From contig JAAEOI010000479.1 of NCBI GenBank assembly GCA_024244665.1, positions 1 to 57,442 of the forward strand: a stretch of 57,442 bases of DNA. The letters run 5' to 3'. The DNA is from Bacteroidota bacterium (GTDB taxonomy: Bacteria; Bacteroidota; Bacteroidia; Bacteroidales; GCA-2748055). The position numbers and the translations under genes were made by a program. The notes beneath the pieces are model-generated. The model had not been told where the DNA came from. It ran no database searches and saw only the letters and a program-made list of their open reading frames with translations. Shown here one piece after another: positions 16,260 through 25,394 of the stretch. Numbering within the stretch: position 1 is the first letter of the stretch; each line of letters starts with the position of its first letter.

Positions 16260-18863
16260 ATGATGAAAAAAATCTTTGCCTTATTCTTTGCCTTATTGCC
16301 CTTTGCCTGGGTAAGCGGGCAGAATATCGGAGGACTGGTAACCACCAGTTCAGATATGATTGGATATTCCAATTATCCCGATGCTCCGTTGCTGATCCAA
16401 TCCGGCCCGGAGGAATTCTACTGGATGAGTACTTCCGGAGCAGGAACTCTTGTGGATCACCCCGAGTTGAGTGATCTCATTGATGTATATGCCAACCTCT
16501 ATTTTATTAAATATGATGATGAGGGAACTTCCCTGGGTTCCGGATATATACAGAGTACTTCATCTTTATGGGCTTCTGCAGCCTTCGCATATAATGGAGG
16601 ACTCATCGTGCTGGGTAATTCATCCGGCGATGTGACGGCCAATGGGAATACGTTGACCCTAAAAAGTGCCAGCCAAATGGAATTCCTCGCCCATTACAAT
16701 GATCTGAACCAGTTTCAAAAAATTGTTCCTGTATGGGATCTGGATCCCTTCCTGTATCCCTACTCGAAATCCATAATGGATGAAGAGAGTGGTGATATAT
16801 TCCTCGTGGGGAAGGCAAGTGTTCCTTTTAAGCTGAATAATCAGGAAATTATTGGTAAGGAGTGGGATAATTACCTGTATGTGCTGAGGTATGACAGGAA
16901 CCTGGAACTTACCGGGGTTTTTACAGCCGGATTTGAGGAGATAGTTGAAAACTACGTCGATTACCATTATGACTTTGCCCTAGTCCCGACTGGCAAGGGG
17001 GGGGTCATTGTTTCAGGCACCTGGGAAGGTAATCTGAGTCCGATTATTGGTGGTGATACCCTGACCAACACGCTCGGTGACACTTATGGTGTGTTTGCTT
17101 TTCAGTTGAATAGCGGATTTACGATGGAGCGGGTATGGGAGGGCGTCCTCAATGGCTTCGTTTCAGAAGGTCCTGCCGGAATTTCTGAAGGTTATATCCT
17201 CGGAAATGGAGACATCGTTATGGTTGGGGAAACTCCTACGGGGTATTTCAGCCTGGATAATGTGGTGATAGATATCCCGTCAGGGAATGGCTTTTATAAC
17301 CAGTTTGCCTTCAGAATGACCCCGGAAGGATCTGCAGTATGGATCAACATATTTGAGACCATGGAGGATACTTATATGGGGAAAGGTACAGACAGTGATA
17401 AGTTTAGTCAGTACATCAGAAGTGACGCCATGAAGTGGAAGGAGGAGGTGCTTTATTTGACTGGCAAATTCAAAAATGATGCCCTGGTGATAAATGGGAA
17501 GCCGCTCCAGAAGACTTACCCCGAGGGATCATTTGTAGCGGCAATTGATATTCAGACCGGTGTTGATCTCTGGGGATATTCACTTTCGTCGGATATTATT
17601 GATCTCTATGGCTTCGACCAGGATGTAAGTGGGAATCTCTCTCTCTTGGGGCGTACCGGAGCTTTGCAGGACTTTGAGGGAATTGGAGAAACATTTGGGG
17701 ATGGATCCAGTCTGGTGTTTCACCTGGGACTGGATTGGGATGGTAATCCCCTGTGGCATAATAATGCCAATCTTGAAGGGGCATCTGGTGCTTTTTACGG
17801 TTCCGACCTGGAGGTGCTGGACAACGGCGCAGTATTTTCTTCCATGTACAAAACGGTTTCGGATGCCCTGTCTGTAGGTGGAGCATCCCTCTCATCTCAG
17901 TACGATTACTCTACTTATCTTGTGGGTTTGAGGGCAGATAACATGCTGGGAGGAAATGTCTATGATAATTCGGGTGCACCGGTCTACCCCGGATGGGTGA
18001 AGGCCTACAAATCCACCCGGAGCGGAAAATTCCCGGTATTGGATTCAGTGCAAATCGATGATTCGGGCGCTTATGCCTTTTCACGCATCTACCCGGGTGA
18101 ATACAAACTAAAGGCAATCCCGGATCTGAAGGTCTATCCCGATGCCATACCCACATATGGAGGGGGAGCCATTTCATGGGATAAGGCAAAAAGGTCAGGT
18201 ATCCTGACCAATACAAGATACTCAGATGAGAATATTACGCTGTCGGAGGTGCCAAAACTCACACCGGAGGATGGAAGTGGAGTAATGTCAGGAAATGTAA
18301 GTTATGAGGATGATGTGACAACCAAAAGCACCATGGCCCGTCCTTCCAAGAAAACTGCGGTGATCCTGATTAAGAAAGCTTCCAGTAAGGGTACCCAGGA
18401 GGAAGGTCTGACGGCATATGTGGATACCGATGAACTGGGTGATTATGTGTTTGAGAATATTCCTGATGGTGAATACCTGCTGATAGTGGACATTCCCGGA
18501 CTGACAATGATCCAAACCTATGATGTGGAAATTGTCGGATTCAAGATTGTATCAGGTCTTGATTTTCTCGTTGGAAACGAGGGGATTAACACCTCAGGAA
18601 CAGTTGGCATTGGACCAGTGGAGATGGAGCAGCTTGTGATTTTCCCCAATCCCGGCAATGGTGTTTTACATATGATGATTCGGGATAAGGGTGATTATTA
18701 CATTCAGGTGTTCAATACCGCAGGTAAAATGGTTGATCAGAGAAACTACTCCTCAGTAAGCGGCATGGTTGACCTGGATCTGTCGGAAATGGAGAGGGGA
18801 ATGTATCTCATTATGATTGAGGGAGAGATGGGCAGCAGGACAGTAAAGTATGTGAAAGAGTGA
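16260..18863 (+). CDS. T9SS type A sorting-domain secreted protein
   Basis: An 867-residue exported protein. The signal peptide is residues 1-21 (ending AWVSGQ). The middle contains beta-rich, propeller-like repeats without a clear enzyme signature, then two carboxypeptidase-regulatory-like/SdrD B-like beta sandwiches (about 560-620 and 680-770, for example GDYVFENIPDGEYLLIVDIPG). The last 75 residues, VIFPNPGNGVLHMMIRD to MYLIMIEGEMGSRTVKYVKE, are a T9SS type A sorting domain that directs export across the outer membrane. It follows the sensor by 18 bases, so it may be co-transcribed with it. Function is unknown; a surface-exposed structural or ligand-binding role is an inference. Confidence 0.85.
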   Translation: MMKKIFALFFALLPFAWVSGQNIGGLVTTSSDMIGYSNYPDAPLLIQSGPEEFYWMSTSGAGTLVDHPELSDLIDVYANLYFIKYDDEGTSLGSGYIQSTSSLWASAAFAYNGGLIVLGNSSGDVTANGNTLTLKSASQMEFLAHYNDLNQFQKIVPVWDLDPFLYPYSKSIMDEESGDIFLVGKASVPFKLNNQEIIGKEWDNYLYVLRYDRNLELTGVFTAGFEEIVENYVDYHYDFALVPTGKGGVIVSGTWEGNLSPIIGGDTLTNTLGDTYGVFAFQLNSGFTMERVWEGVLNGFVSEGPAGISEGYILGNGDIVMVGETPTGYFSLDNVVIDIPSGNGFYNQFAFRMTPEGSAVWINIFETMEDTYMGKGTDSDKFSQYIRSDAMKWKEEVLYLTGKFKNDALVINGKPLQKTYPEGSFVAAIDIQTGVDLWGYSLSSDIIDLYGFDQDVSGNLSLLGRTGALQDFEGIGETFGDGSSLVFHLGLDWDGNPLWHNNANLEGASGAFYGSDLEVLDNGAVFSSMYKTVSDALSVGGASLSSQYDYSTYLVGLRADNMLGGNVYDNSGAPVYPGWVKAYKSTRSGKFPVLDSVQIDDSGAYAFSRIYPGEYKLKAIPDLKVYPDAIPTYGGGAISWDKAKRSGILTNTRYSDENITLSEVPKLTPEDGSGVMSGNVSYEDDVTTKSTMARPSKKTAVILIKKASSKGTQEEGLTAYVDTDELGDYVFENIPDGEYLLIVDIPGLTMIQTYDVEIVGFKIVSGLDFLVGNEGINTSGTVGIGPVEMEQLVIFPNPGNGVLHMMIRDKGDYYIQVFNTAGKMVDQRNYSSVSGMVDLDLSEMERGMYLIMIEGEMGSRTVKYVKE

Positions 18864-18900
18864 ATCGTAAATAGCAATTTGTAAATAGGTGAGGATAAAA

Positions 18901-18932
18901 AAAAACCGGGATCAGTGCGATCCCGGTTTTTT
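18901..18932. terminator. Bidirectional intrinsic terminator
   Basis: CCGGGATC (18906-18913) and GATCCCGG (18919-18926) form a perfect eight-pair stem with a five-base loop. It is flanked by A on the left and six T on the right, so it can stop transcription from both the T9SS gene (+) and ornithine aminotransferase (-). Confidence 0.92.
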
Positions 18933-18954
18933 GTTATCGGTTTGTCAGTAATAT

Positions 18955-20166
18955 CTAGATGAGGGATTGCAGCGTTTTTTCAACAATTCCTGCGCACTCT
19001 ATAAGCTGCTCCTCGGTGATAACAAGGGGAGGAGCGAAGCGGATGATATGCTCATGGGTTGGTTTAGCCAGCATCCCGTTCTCTTTCAGGGCGACACAGA
19101 CATCCCAAGCGGTCTTCCCGTTGGTAGGTTTGATCACCATTGCATTAAGCAGGCCCTTTCCCCTGACCAGTTCAATCATGGGTGAATCAATCTCTTTCAG
19201 GGCGGCTCTGAACTTCTCACCCAGCTTTTCGGCACGTTCCGCAAGGTTCTCCTCTTTGATTACCTCAAGGGCTGCAATGGCCACTTTCGCGGCGATGGGA
19301 TTTCCGCCATAGGTACTTCCGTGCTCGCCCGGTTTGATGCAGAGCATGATCTCATCGTCGGCGAGGACTGCTGAAACCGGGTATACACCTCCGGAAAGGG
19401 CTTTCCCGAGGATCAGGATATCGGGACGAACTCCTTCATGGTCACATGCAAGCAGTTTGCCTGTACGCGCGAGTCCGGTCTGAACCTCATCGGCAATGAA
19501 AAGAACATTTTTCTCCTTACAAAGATCAAAAGCCTTGCTCAGGAAACCATCGTCGGGAACATAAACCCCGGCTTCACCCTGTATGGGCTCTACAAGAAAA
19601 CCTGCCACGTTGGTATCTTCCAGTGCTTTTTCCAGTGCATCTGTGTCATTGTAGGGAATGGTTACAAATCCGGGAGTGAATGGCCCGAATCCCCTGTATG
19701 AATCGGGATCGGAGGACATGGAGATAATGGTGATGGTTCGGCCGTGAAAGTTCCCTTCACAAACGATGATTTTGGCCTCATTCTCGCCAATCCCCTTCTT
19801 CTCATAGGCCCATTTCCGGCAAAGCTTCAGGGCGGTCTCATCGCCTTCCGCACCCGAGTTCATGGGAAGCACCTTATCATACCCGAAAAGCTTTGTGACA
19901 TACTCTTCGAATTCACCCAGAGGGCTGCTGTAGAATGCCCTGGAAGTAAGCGTAAGCCTATTGGCCTGTTCAGTCATGGCTCCTACAATTTTCGGGTGGC
20001 AATGACCCTGGTTTACTGCAGAGTAGGCTGAAAGGAAATCGTAGTACCTTGTACCCTCAACGTCCCATACATATACTCCCTCGCCCCGGTCAAGGACCAC
20101 TGGCAGAGGGTGGTAGTTGTGCGCGCCAAACTTGTCTTCTCGCTGGATGTAATCTTTTGTGTTCAT
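18955..20166 (-). CDS. rocD: Ornithine aminotransferase
   Basis: A class III PLP aminotransferase of 403 residues that converts ornithine and 2-oxoglutarate to glutamate semialdehyde and glutamate. Ornithine-aminotransferase features are the N-terminus [63 protein letters not shown], the DE pair in [15 protein letters not shown] and the PLP lysine in [18 protein letters not shown]. The acetylornithine aminotransferase alternative is less likely because of the HNYHPLP start and the [20 protein letters not shown] ending. It is monocistronic between a terminator and the heptamer array. Confidence 0.93.
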   Translation of the reverse strand: MNTKDYIQREDKFGAHNYHPLPVVLDRGEGVYVWDVEGTRYYDFLSAYSAVNQGHCHPKIVGAMTEQANRLTLTSRAFYSSPLGEFEEYVTKLFGYDKVLPMNSGAEGDETALKLCRKWAYEKKGIGENEAKIIVCEGNFHGRTITIISMSSDPDSYRGFGPFTPGFVTIPYNDTDALEKALEDTNVAGFLVEPIQGEAGVYVPDDGFLSKAFDLCKEKNVLFIADEVQTGLARTGKLLACDHEGVRPDILILGKALSGGVYPVSAVLADDEIMLCIKPGEHGSTYGGNPIAAKVAIAALEVIKEENLAERAEKLGEKFRAALKEIDSPMIELVRGKGLLNAMVIKPTNGKTAWDVCVALKENGMLAKPTHEHIIRFAPPLVITEEQLIECAGIVEKTLQSLI

Positions 20167-20189
20167 AGCATAACCTGTTATTTATGGTT

Positions 20190-20197
20190 CAAAAATA
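20190..20197 (-). promoter_or_regulatory. Putative rocD -7 promoter element
   Basis: On the minus strand TATTTTTG matches the Bacteroidetes -7 consensus TAnnTTTG and lies 24 bases before the rocD ATG. No clear -33 element is seen. Confidence 0.45.
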
Positions 20198-20256
20198 ATA
20201 GATCGGTAAAGGTAATAAAAACATATCGTTCCGTTGACCATTATAAAAGTTATAAT

Positions 20257-20354
20257 CAGTACTCAGAACTCAGTACTCAGTACTCAGTAGACAGTACACA
20301 GTACACAGTACTCAGTGCTCAGTGGACAGTACTCAGTACTCAGTGCGCAGTGCT
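20257..20354 (+). repeat. Heptanucleotide array B (14 units)
   Basis: Fourteen contiguous 7-base units in perfect phase, read on the plus strand: CAGTACT five times in all, with variants CAGAACT, CAGTAGA, CAGTACA (twice), CAGTGCT (twice), CAGTGGA and CAGTGCG plus a further CAGTACT pair near the end. It fills the gap between rocD and the TonB receptor gene; its last base is the first base of the receptor's stop codon (minus strand). It is more diverged than array A. Confidence 0.93.
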
Positions 20355-22816
20355 TAGAAGTTGACGGAGATTTTAATATTGAAGCGCCTACCGGTCAGGT
20401 AATTGGGAACGCCAAACTGCCCGGGTATACCTGCCTGGTCGGTTACGGTTTTAACCCACAGGTAGGAGGCTTCATTTTTAATGCCCAGCAGGTTGAAAAT
20501 TTCACCGCTGATCCAGATGCTTTCGAAAAAGCGGATTGGATTATGTGGTCCGAGTTCAGTACCTTCTCTTTTGATCACTTTGGAGAAACCAATATCTACC
20601 CGCCTGTAGGGGCGCATTTTAAGCTGTGTGTAGTACTGGTCTTCGTTTGGACTACTCAGGGGGAGCCCGGTTCCGTAGAATGCATTCAGATGTACCTTAT
20701 AGTCCGGGTTATTCGGAAAATAGTCCTGGAAGTAGAGGCCAAAACTAAACAGTTGATCGGTGGGCCTGGGGAACTCCCCGGCCTCAACTCTTACATAACG
20801 TGTTCCATCGAAAATAAAGGCAAAATCGCCCTCCACATCTTCCCGCGTCTGCAGAAAGGAAAGGGTCATCCACGATTCCACCCCATGAACAAATTCACCA
20901 TTCAGCTTAAAATCGATTCCCCTGGCAAATCCGCCGGAGATGTTCTCACCTGCATAAGAGAGCCTGACATTCTCGATTTTATAGGGAATCAGGTTGCTCA
21001 GCCATTTGTAGTAGGCCTCCCCTGTGAGTTTGAAGGGACGATCCAACATGGTAAATAAATAATCACCCCCAACCAGAAAGTGGATCGAGCGCTGGGGTTC
21101 AATTTCATCGTTTATTGTTCCGTCAGGCATTCTCATCTCTTTGTAGAAGGGTGGCTGGTAATAGTATCCGGCAGAGAAGTGAAACATCATATCCCTTTTC
21201 CAGTAAGGCTGTGCAGAAATGGTAACCCGGGGACTGATCATTACAGTTCGGTTGAAGTTCCAGACCGTCCCTCTTAGTCCGGTTGTGACATAGAGATCGA
21301 CATCTTCCTGGTTAAGTTCCCATGTATTCTGAATAAATGCGCTGTACTGATTATAAGAAATCCGATTTTCGGAGTGCTTTGATTCACTCAGGATAATCTC
21401 CTCACCGTTGTAGGGAATTACATAACCTGATGAGTCGAGCAGCTCCCATTCATTGATCTGATCAAAAAACTTCTGGTACTGGTAGGAGAGTCCCCACTGT
21501 AGGTGATTGTTATCCTGCCGGTAACTGCCAAGGTGAGAGCCGGATATCACGATGGCCTCAAGGTAGTTCCTGGCATGAGAAAGCAGGGATCCTACACCCA
21601 CATTCAGTATGCTGTCGCCGTAAGTGTCTGAGTTGATGGTGTTGTCCAACTCATTGATCCAGTACTGTCCCAATATATCGAAAGTCTCCTGTTCGGAGGT
21701 TCGGAAGGCAGATCCGGTAATCTTAAGGGAGAGACCCTTGATGGGCCTGTAGTTGACGGAGAGTGCCCCCAGGTAGGTATCGAAACGGTCAACCTCCTGT
21801 CCCTCGTAATAGATCTTCAGGTTAAGCGGGAGGTCCTTGGTCCCGAATTCCACATCTGTTTCACTGGGAATAAACTGGTATTTATTAGATCCGTAGTTAC
21901 CGAGGAATGAGATCTCAAGCTTGCGGGAGGGCTGGTATGTGAGCATGGTTTGGAAGTCAGAAAACTGGGGTTTGTAATCCCCTGAAGTTTCCAGAGTGTT
22001 AAGCAGGTAGGAGGTGGTTTTATAGCGGTACCCGGCCAGGAAAGTGAATCTTTCTGTTTTGGAGGCACCCTCCACATGGGCTGATGCACCCAGCAGACTG
22101 ATGGAGGATGATCCGCCAAATTTCTTTGGTCTTTTATAGGTGATATCCAGTGCCGAAGACATTTTGTCCCCGTAGCGGGCATCATATCCACCGGCAGAGA
22201 ATTTTACCGAGGAGACCAGGTCGGAATTCACAAAACTCAATCCTTCCTGCTGACCCGAACGAACCAGGAAGGGTCTGTATATCTCGATATCGTTGACATA
22301 GACCAGGTTCTCGTCGAAGTTGCCGCCCCTTACCGAGTACTGGGAACTCAGTTCGTTGTTGGTGCTGACACCCGCCTGTGATTTGATGATGGCTGCCACT
22401 TTGCCCGTAGTGGAGGGCATATAGGTAAGGTCTTCCACATCGATTCGCTGAAAGGTACTTGCCCGCTCCTGACGCGCGCTTACCGAAACCTCATTGATGG
22501 CACGGACATCCAGTTCCAGTGAAATATTGAGTTCCCTGCTCTCTCCGGTCTGAACACGGATGGCAAATTGTTTGCTCAGGTATCCCACACAGGAGATGAC
22601 CACCGTATAGGAACGTCCTGCCGGAATATCCATTTGATAACTTCCGTTTTCATCGGTCATGGTACCGTCATTTGTACCCATGATCGCAACATTGGCAAGC
22701 TCCACAGGGGCACCAACGCTGTCCTTTACCACGCCCTCAAGGGTACCCCTTTCCTGGCCGGAGAGTGCACCGGTGGAGAGTAGAAGCAGTACGAGGATTG
22801 GTAACAGGTTTTTCAC
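20354..22816 (-). CDS. TonB-dependent receptor with carboxypeptidase-like N-terminal domain
   Basis: An 820-residue outer-membrane receptor. Order: signal peptide (residues 1-20, ending ALSGQ), a carboxypeptidase-D-regulatory-like beta sandwich (about 22-105, GTLEGVVKDSVGAPVELANVAIMG), a TonB plug (about 120-230, with QYSVRGGNFDENLVYVNDIEI and GGYDARYGDKMSSALDITYKRP) and a beta barrel ending in phenylalanine. It is shorter than SusC proteins and no SusD is beside it, so a glycan role is not supported. The start is GTG at 22816, because the overlapping ATG at 22818 is followed at once by a stop. A near-match -7 element (TATATTCG) lies around 22857-22864. Confidence 0.9.
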   Translation of the reverse strand: MKNLLPILVLLLLSTGALSGQERGTLEGVVKDSVGAPVELANVAIMGTNDGTMTDENGSYQMDIPAGRSYTVVISCVGYLSKQFAIRVQTGESRELNISLELDVRAINEVSVSARQERASTFQRIDVEDLTYMPSTTGKVAAIIKSQAGVSTNNELSSQYSVRGGNFDENLVYVNDIEIYRPFLVRSGQQEGLSFVNSDLVSSVKFSAGGYDARYGDKMSSALDITYKRPKKFGGSSSISLLGASAHVEGASKTERFTFLAGYRYKTTSYLLNTLETSGDYKPQFSDFQTMLTYQPSRKLEISFLGNYGSNKYQFIPSETDVEFGTKDLPLNLKIYYEGQEVDRFDTYLGALSVNYRPIKGLSLKITGSAFRTSEQETFDILGQYWINELDNTINSDTYGDSILNVGVGSLLSHARNYLEAIVISGSHLGSYRQDNNHLQWGLSYQYQKFFDQINEWELLDSSGYVIPYNGEEIILSESKHSENRISYNQYSAFIQNTWELNQEDVDLYVTTGLRGTVWNFNRTVMISPRVTISAQPYWKRDMMFHFSAGYYYQPPFYKEMRMPDGTINDEIEPQRSIHFLVGGDYLFTMLDRPFKLTGEAYYKWLSNLIPYKIENVRLSYAGENISGGFARGIDFKLNGEFVHGVESWMTLSFLQTREDVEGDFAFIFDGTRYVRVEAGEFPRPTDQLFSFGLYFQDYFPNNPDYKVHLNAFYGTGLPLSSPNEDQYYTQLKMRPYRRVDIGFSKVIKREGTELGPHNPIRFFESIWISGEIFNLLGIKNEASYLWVKTVTDQAGIPGQFGVPNYLTGRRFNIKISVNF

Positions 22817-22902
22817 ATTCAGTAGTTTAATAGCATGAGGCTTAACGGGGTTTCCGAATATAGTACAAACTCATGAATGGTGGCTAAAATTGTACAGGAA
22901 AC

Positions 22903-23568
22903 CTAATCATCCTTGAATTCCCCTCTTTTGAGAGATTCAAAGAATTTTGCCCACCTGATAGGATCGAAGATGGTGTAATAGGGGCTTTGTCCGGCCGTGT
23001 ACAACTGGTTGTATTCCTGTCTCATCACATCCCTGAAGGCGATTGTCGGGCTGGCTGTGGCGCCATCCCGGTTCATTTTGATCTGGGTCTTGATCAGGGC
23101 GATGTTATGATAAGCCCTCTGTTCATCGTCATCGGGCAGTTCCAGGGCCAGGAAGGCCTCCTTAAATTCCTGGTAGGTCTTCCATGGATATATCCGTACC
23201 TCGGCCAGGTGAAAGGTGTCACTTACCATGAAGATGTCCGCGGGATATTGTTGGCCTTGCAGTGAATCCGGGATCACATGAATGGTTCCCTTATGGCCCA
23301 TGTGACTGAAAAGGATGGTATCGTTCGACCTTACCACAAAGGAGAACATTCCCTTGTTATCGGAGGTGGTACCTCTGCGCTCATTCAGGATGATGATATT
23401 TACATTGTGAAGGGGGCGATGCTGGAGATCACGCACAAAGCCGGAGAACTGAACCAGTTCATCCTCAGGATCGATCTTTCTCTGTCCATATGAAACAGTA
23501 CACTCCAATAACAGAAGAGTACTGCCCATGAAAAGAATCAAAAGGACCCTATGCATTTTGGATAGCAT
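22903..23568 (-). CDS. Exported protein with carboxypeptidase-like regulatory domain
   Basis: A 221-residue exported protein. It has a signal peptide (hydrophobic stretch RVLLILFMGSTLLLLECTVSYGQ), then a beta-sandwich domain VQFSGFVRDLQHRPLHNVNIIILNERRGTTSDNKGMFSF, the same fold as the N-terminal domain of the neighbouring TonB receptor. The C-terminal 110 residues are charged and unrecognised. It lies upstream of the receptor on the same strand, about 90 bases away. ATG at 23556 is an alternative start giving a tidier signal peptide. Function unknown; a cell-envelope accessory role is an inference. Confidence 0.75.
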   Translation of the reverse strand: MLSKMHRVLLILFMGSTLLLLECTVSYGQRKIDPEDELVQFSGFVRDLQHRPLHNVNIIILNERRGTTSDNKGMFSFVVRSNDTILFSHMGHKGTIHVIPDSLQGQQYPADIFMVSDTFHLAEVRIYPWKTYQEFKEAFLALELPDDDEQRAYHNIALIKTQIKMNRDGATASPTIAFRDVMRQEYNQLYTAGQSPYYTIFDPIRWAKFFESLKRGEFKDD

Positions 23569-23659
23569 GGCGCAAAAATAGATAAAAAAAGGACCTGTAG
23601 GTGACCGCTCTCTTTATTTAAGACCTATTTTTGTGATTTATTAACACTTATCCAGATCC

Positions 23660-23776
23660 ATGGTTATTCAACAACGCATTACCCTGCCACAGATGCCACG
23701 GGGCTTCCACCTGGTTCCGGAGAACCATCCTCTCTATTCCTGCATTTTTGAGGGTGACGATTACCGAAATAGATAA
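23660..23776 (+). pseudogene. Remnant of a second YjbQ-family gene with internal deletion
   Basis: A 38-codon ORF starts MVIQQRITLPQMPRGFHLV and continues PENHPLYSCIFEGDDYRNR. The first part matches the start of YjbQ proteins (SRGFHLITD in the intact neighbour), and the second matches PENHPVYTHVYEGSDD from its middle. About 55 residues between the two parts are missing, and the C-terminal half with the conserved HIKSS...GTWQGIYL segment is absent. It points toward the intact copy at 23812-24222 on the other strand. A relic of a duplicated or replaced gene is the simplest reading. Confidence 0.7.
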
Positions 23777-23811
23777 TGCATATCAATACATATAATCATC
23801 AGTAGAATAAA

Positions 23812-24222
23812 CTAACTGACGACTGTTGCTAAAATATTTCTGCTTCCACCATGATTCCTGAACTCACACAAATAGATTCCTTGCCAAGTACCTAAATTCA
23901 TTCGGTTTTTGGTTATGGGTATGGTCAGTTCTGCTCCAAAAAAAGAACTCTTTATGTGCGCAGGAATGTCATCACTGCCTTCATATACGTGGGTGTACAC
24001 TGGATGGTTTTCTGGAATGAGTTTATTAATGAAACTTTCAAAATCAACACGAACAGAGGGATCGGCATTTTCATTTATAGTTAATCCGGCTGATGAGTGT
24101 TTTATTAACAAATGCACTAATCCTTTTTCAGGTAAATCGGGAAGTTTCTGTTCAATCAAGTCCGTTATTAAATGAAATCCACGTGAATAGCCACTAAGTC
24201 TTATTTCGGTTTGAGTAATCAT
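23812..24222 (-). CDS. YjbQ family protein (UPF0047)
   Basis: A 136-residue protein of the YjbQ/UPF0047 family, for which weak thiamine-phosphate-synthase activity has been reported in E. coli. Family signatures are SRGFHLITDLIEQKLPD, LLIKHSSAGLTINENADPSVRVDFE, YEGSDDIPAHIKSSFFGAELTIPI and LGTWQGIYLCEFRNHGGSR, with the conserved His and Arg residues. I chose ATG at 24222, MITQTEIRLSG, rather than an in-frame TTG three codons earlier. It shares a visibly A+T-richer stretch with the methyltransferase gene upstream. Confidence 0.9.
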   Translation of the reverse strand: MITQTEIRLSGYSRGFHLITDLIEQKLPDLPEKGLVHLLIKHSSAGLTINENADPSVRVDFESFINKLIPENHPVYTHVYEGSDDIPAHIKSSFFGAELTIPITKNRMNLGTWQGIYLCEFRNHGGSRNILATVVS

Positions 24223-24288
24223 TAACTGCAATTTATTCTATTTAAATTCGACTGGTGTTAACTTGTTGATAATGTGACTTTATGACGC

Positions 24289-25140
24289 TTAACCTTTGAT
24301 ATAATCCCAATCTTTAATTGGTTCAAATTTTTTATACCCTTCCTCAACTGAAGGGTGTGTAAGAACCGATTCAACCTGAACTTCAGGCAGTTCTTTCTCT
24401 GCCAACCCATTCTTAACGAATATAAAGTTGAAGCCAAGTTCATTTGCACCTACAAGTCGGTAACCCTTCTTATGAGCAAGATTGGTCATTGCAACTGGTG
24501 ATGCCCCATGATACACTGGATGCTTACCCGGGTAAAAATAATCTGCATCATATGGCACTACGATGTTGTTCATGCCAAATTCATTGTGGGTTTCGATAAT
24601 TATAACCTGCGGTTCGATTACCGAGAGGGCATCCAATACCCAATAATCGTTGCCGTCAATATCAATAGAAAGCAGACCGATTTCACCCATGAAACCCGCT
24701 TTCTCAATCAGATCATTCACATTTTCCCGTGTAACCTTAGAGCATACGAATTTTGGTTTATAGTACCAAGGATGCGGGTATTTGGCAAAAAACTTAATTC
24801 CACGCTTAATGCTTTTACTATTTCCGTCTATGAATAGACCGTGCCAACCAAAATTAAAATACAGGTTAGCGGAGTTGCTATTTACACCATCATCTGAACC
24901 GATCTCGACAAACGTCTTGTTTTTCATTCCCAAAATAGAGAAGATATAGAGTAGTTTCCCATCCTCTTCAAATTGTGAGAATACCCTAAATCCAGTATCG
25001 TTAAATGAAGGTAAATCACCCTCTTTTGCCATTTGTTGGTAGTTGAGAAATAACTGTCGCTGTGCTATCTGTACTGATGGTATAAACCTGTTTCTAATTT
25101 TTGTAATAAGGAATTTGTCCTTCAGGAAATTCTTGATCAT
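24289..25140 (-). CDS. FkbM-like SAM-dependent methyltransferase
   Basis: A 283-residue class I methyltransferase-like protein. The SAM-binding motif is seen in KTFVEIGSDDGVNSNSANLYFNFGWHGLFIDGN (about residues 92-125), and later GLLSIDIDGNDYWVLDAL (about 152-170) matches the FkbM-type second motif, with VIIIETHNEFG after it. There is no signal peptide. Such proteins methylate sugars or other small molecules, often in surface-polysaccharide loci, but no glycosyltransferases flank it here. Base composition is visibly more A+T-rich than the his or ior genes, suggesting later acquisition. Substrate unknown. Confidence 0.75.
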   Translation of the reverse strand: MIKNFLKDKFLITKIRNRFIPSVQIAQRQLFLNYQQMAKEGDLPSFNDTGFRVFSQFEEDGKLLYIFSILGMKNKTFVEIGSDDGVNSNSANLYFNFGWHGLFIDGNSKSIKRGIKFFAKYPHPWYYKPKFVCSKVTRENVNDLIEKAGFMGEIGLLSIDIDGNDYWVLDALSVIEPQVIIIETHNEFGMNNIVVPYDADYFYPGKHPVYHGASPVAMTNLAHKKGYRLVGANELGFNFIFVKNGLAEKELPEVQVESVLTHPSVEEGYKKFEPIKDWDYIKG

Positions 25141-25364
25141 ATGGTGATTATGCTTTTTGTAATACTAATGGTAATAAAGATAGTTAAGAATATGACAATG
25201 AACAGAGCATGCAGAGTATTTGAGCCGCAGAGTCAAGCCAATCTGGCAGAAATTGAATAGCCTTTGTTCTCATACGGGAGAAACCCGGCTCAAAAAAGTC
25301 AATTTTGATTTTTAAGTGCTATATGATCATGTTATAGAATAGCAAAAGCCATACAAAATTTGCA

Positions 25365-25372
25365 TAATTTTG
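25365..25372 (+). promoter_or_regulatory. iorA -7 promoter element
   Basis: TAATTTTG is an exact TAnnTTTG match. Transcription would begin near 25379, about 16 bases before the chosen iorA ATG at 25395. The rest of the 245-base gap before iorA holds nothing else I recognise. Confidence 0.55.
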
Positions 25373-25394
25373 CGCAACTTAAAAGTTGTTGTTC

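Noticed and set aside
20315..21058. 247-codon plus-strand ORF
   Set aside because: It begins in the heptamer array and continues antisense to the TonB receptor gene, which has clear family motifs; no motifs of its own.
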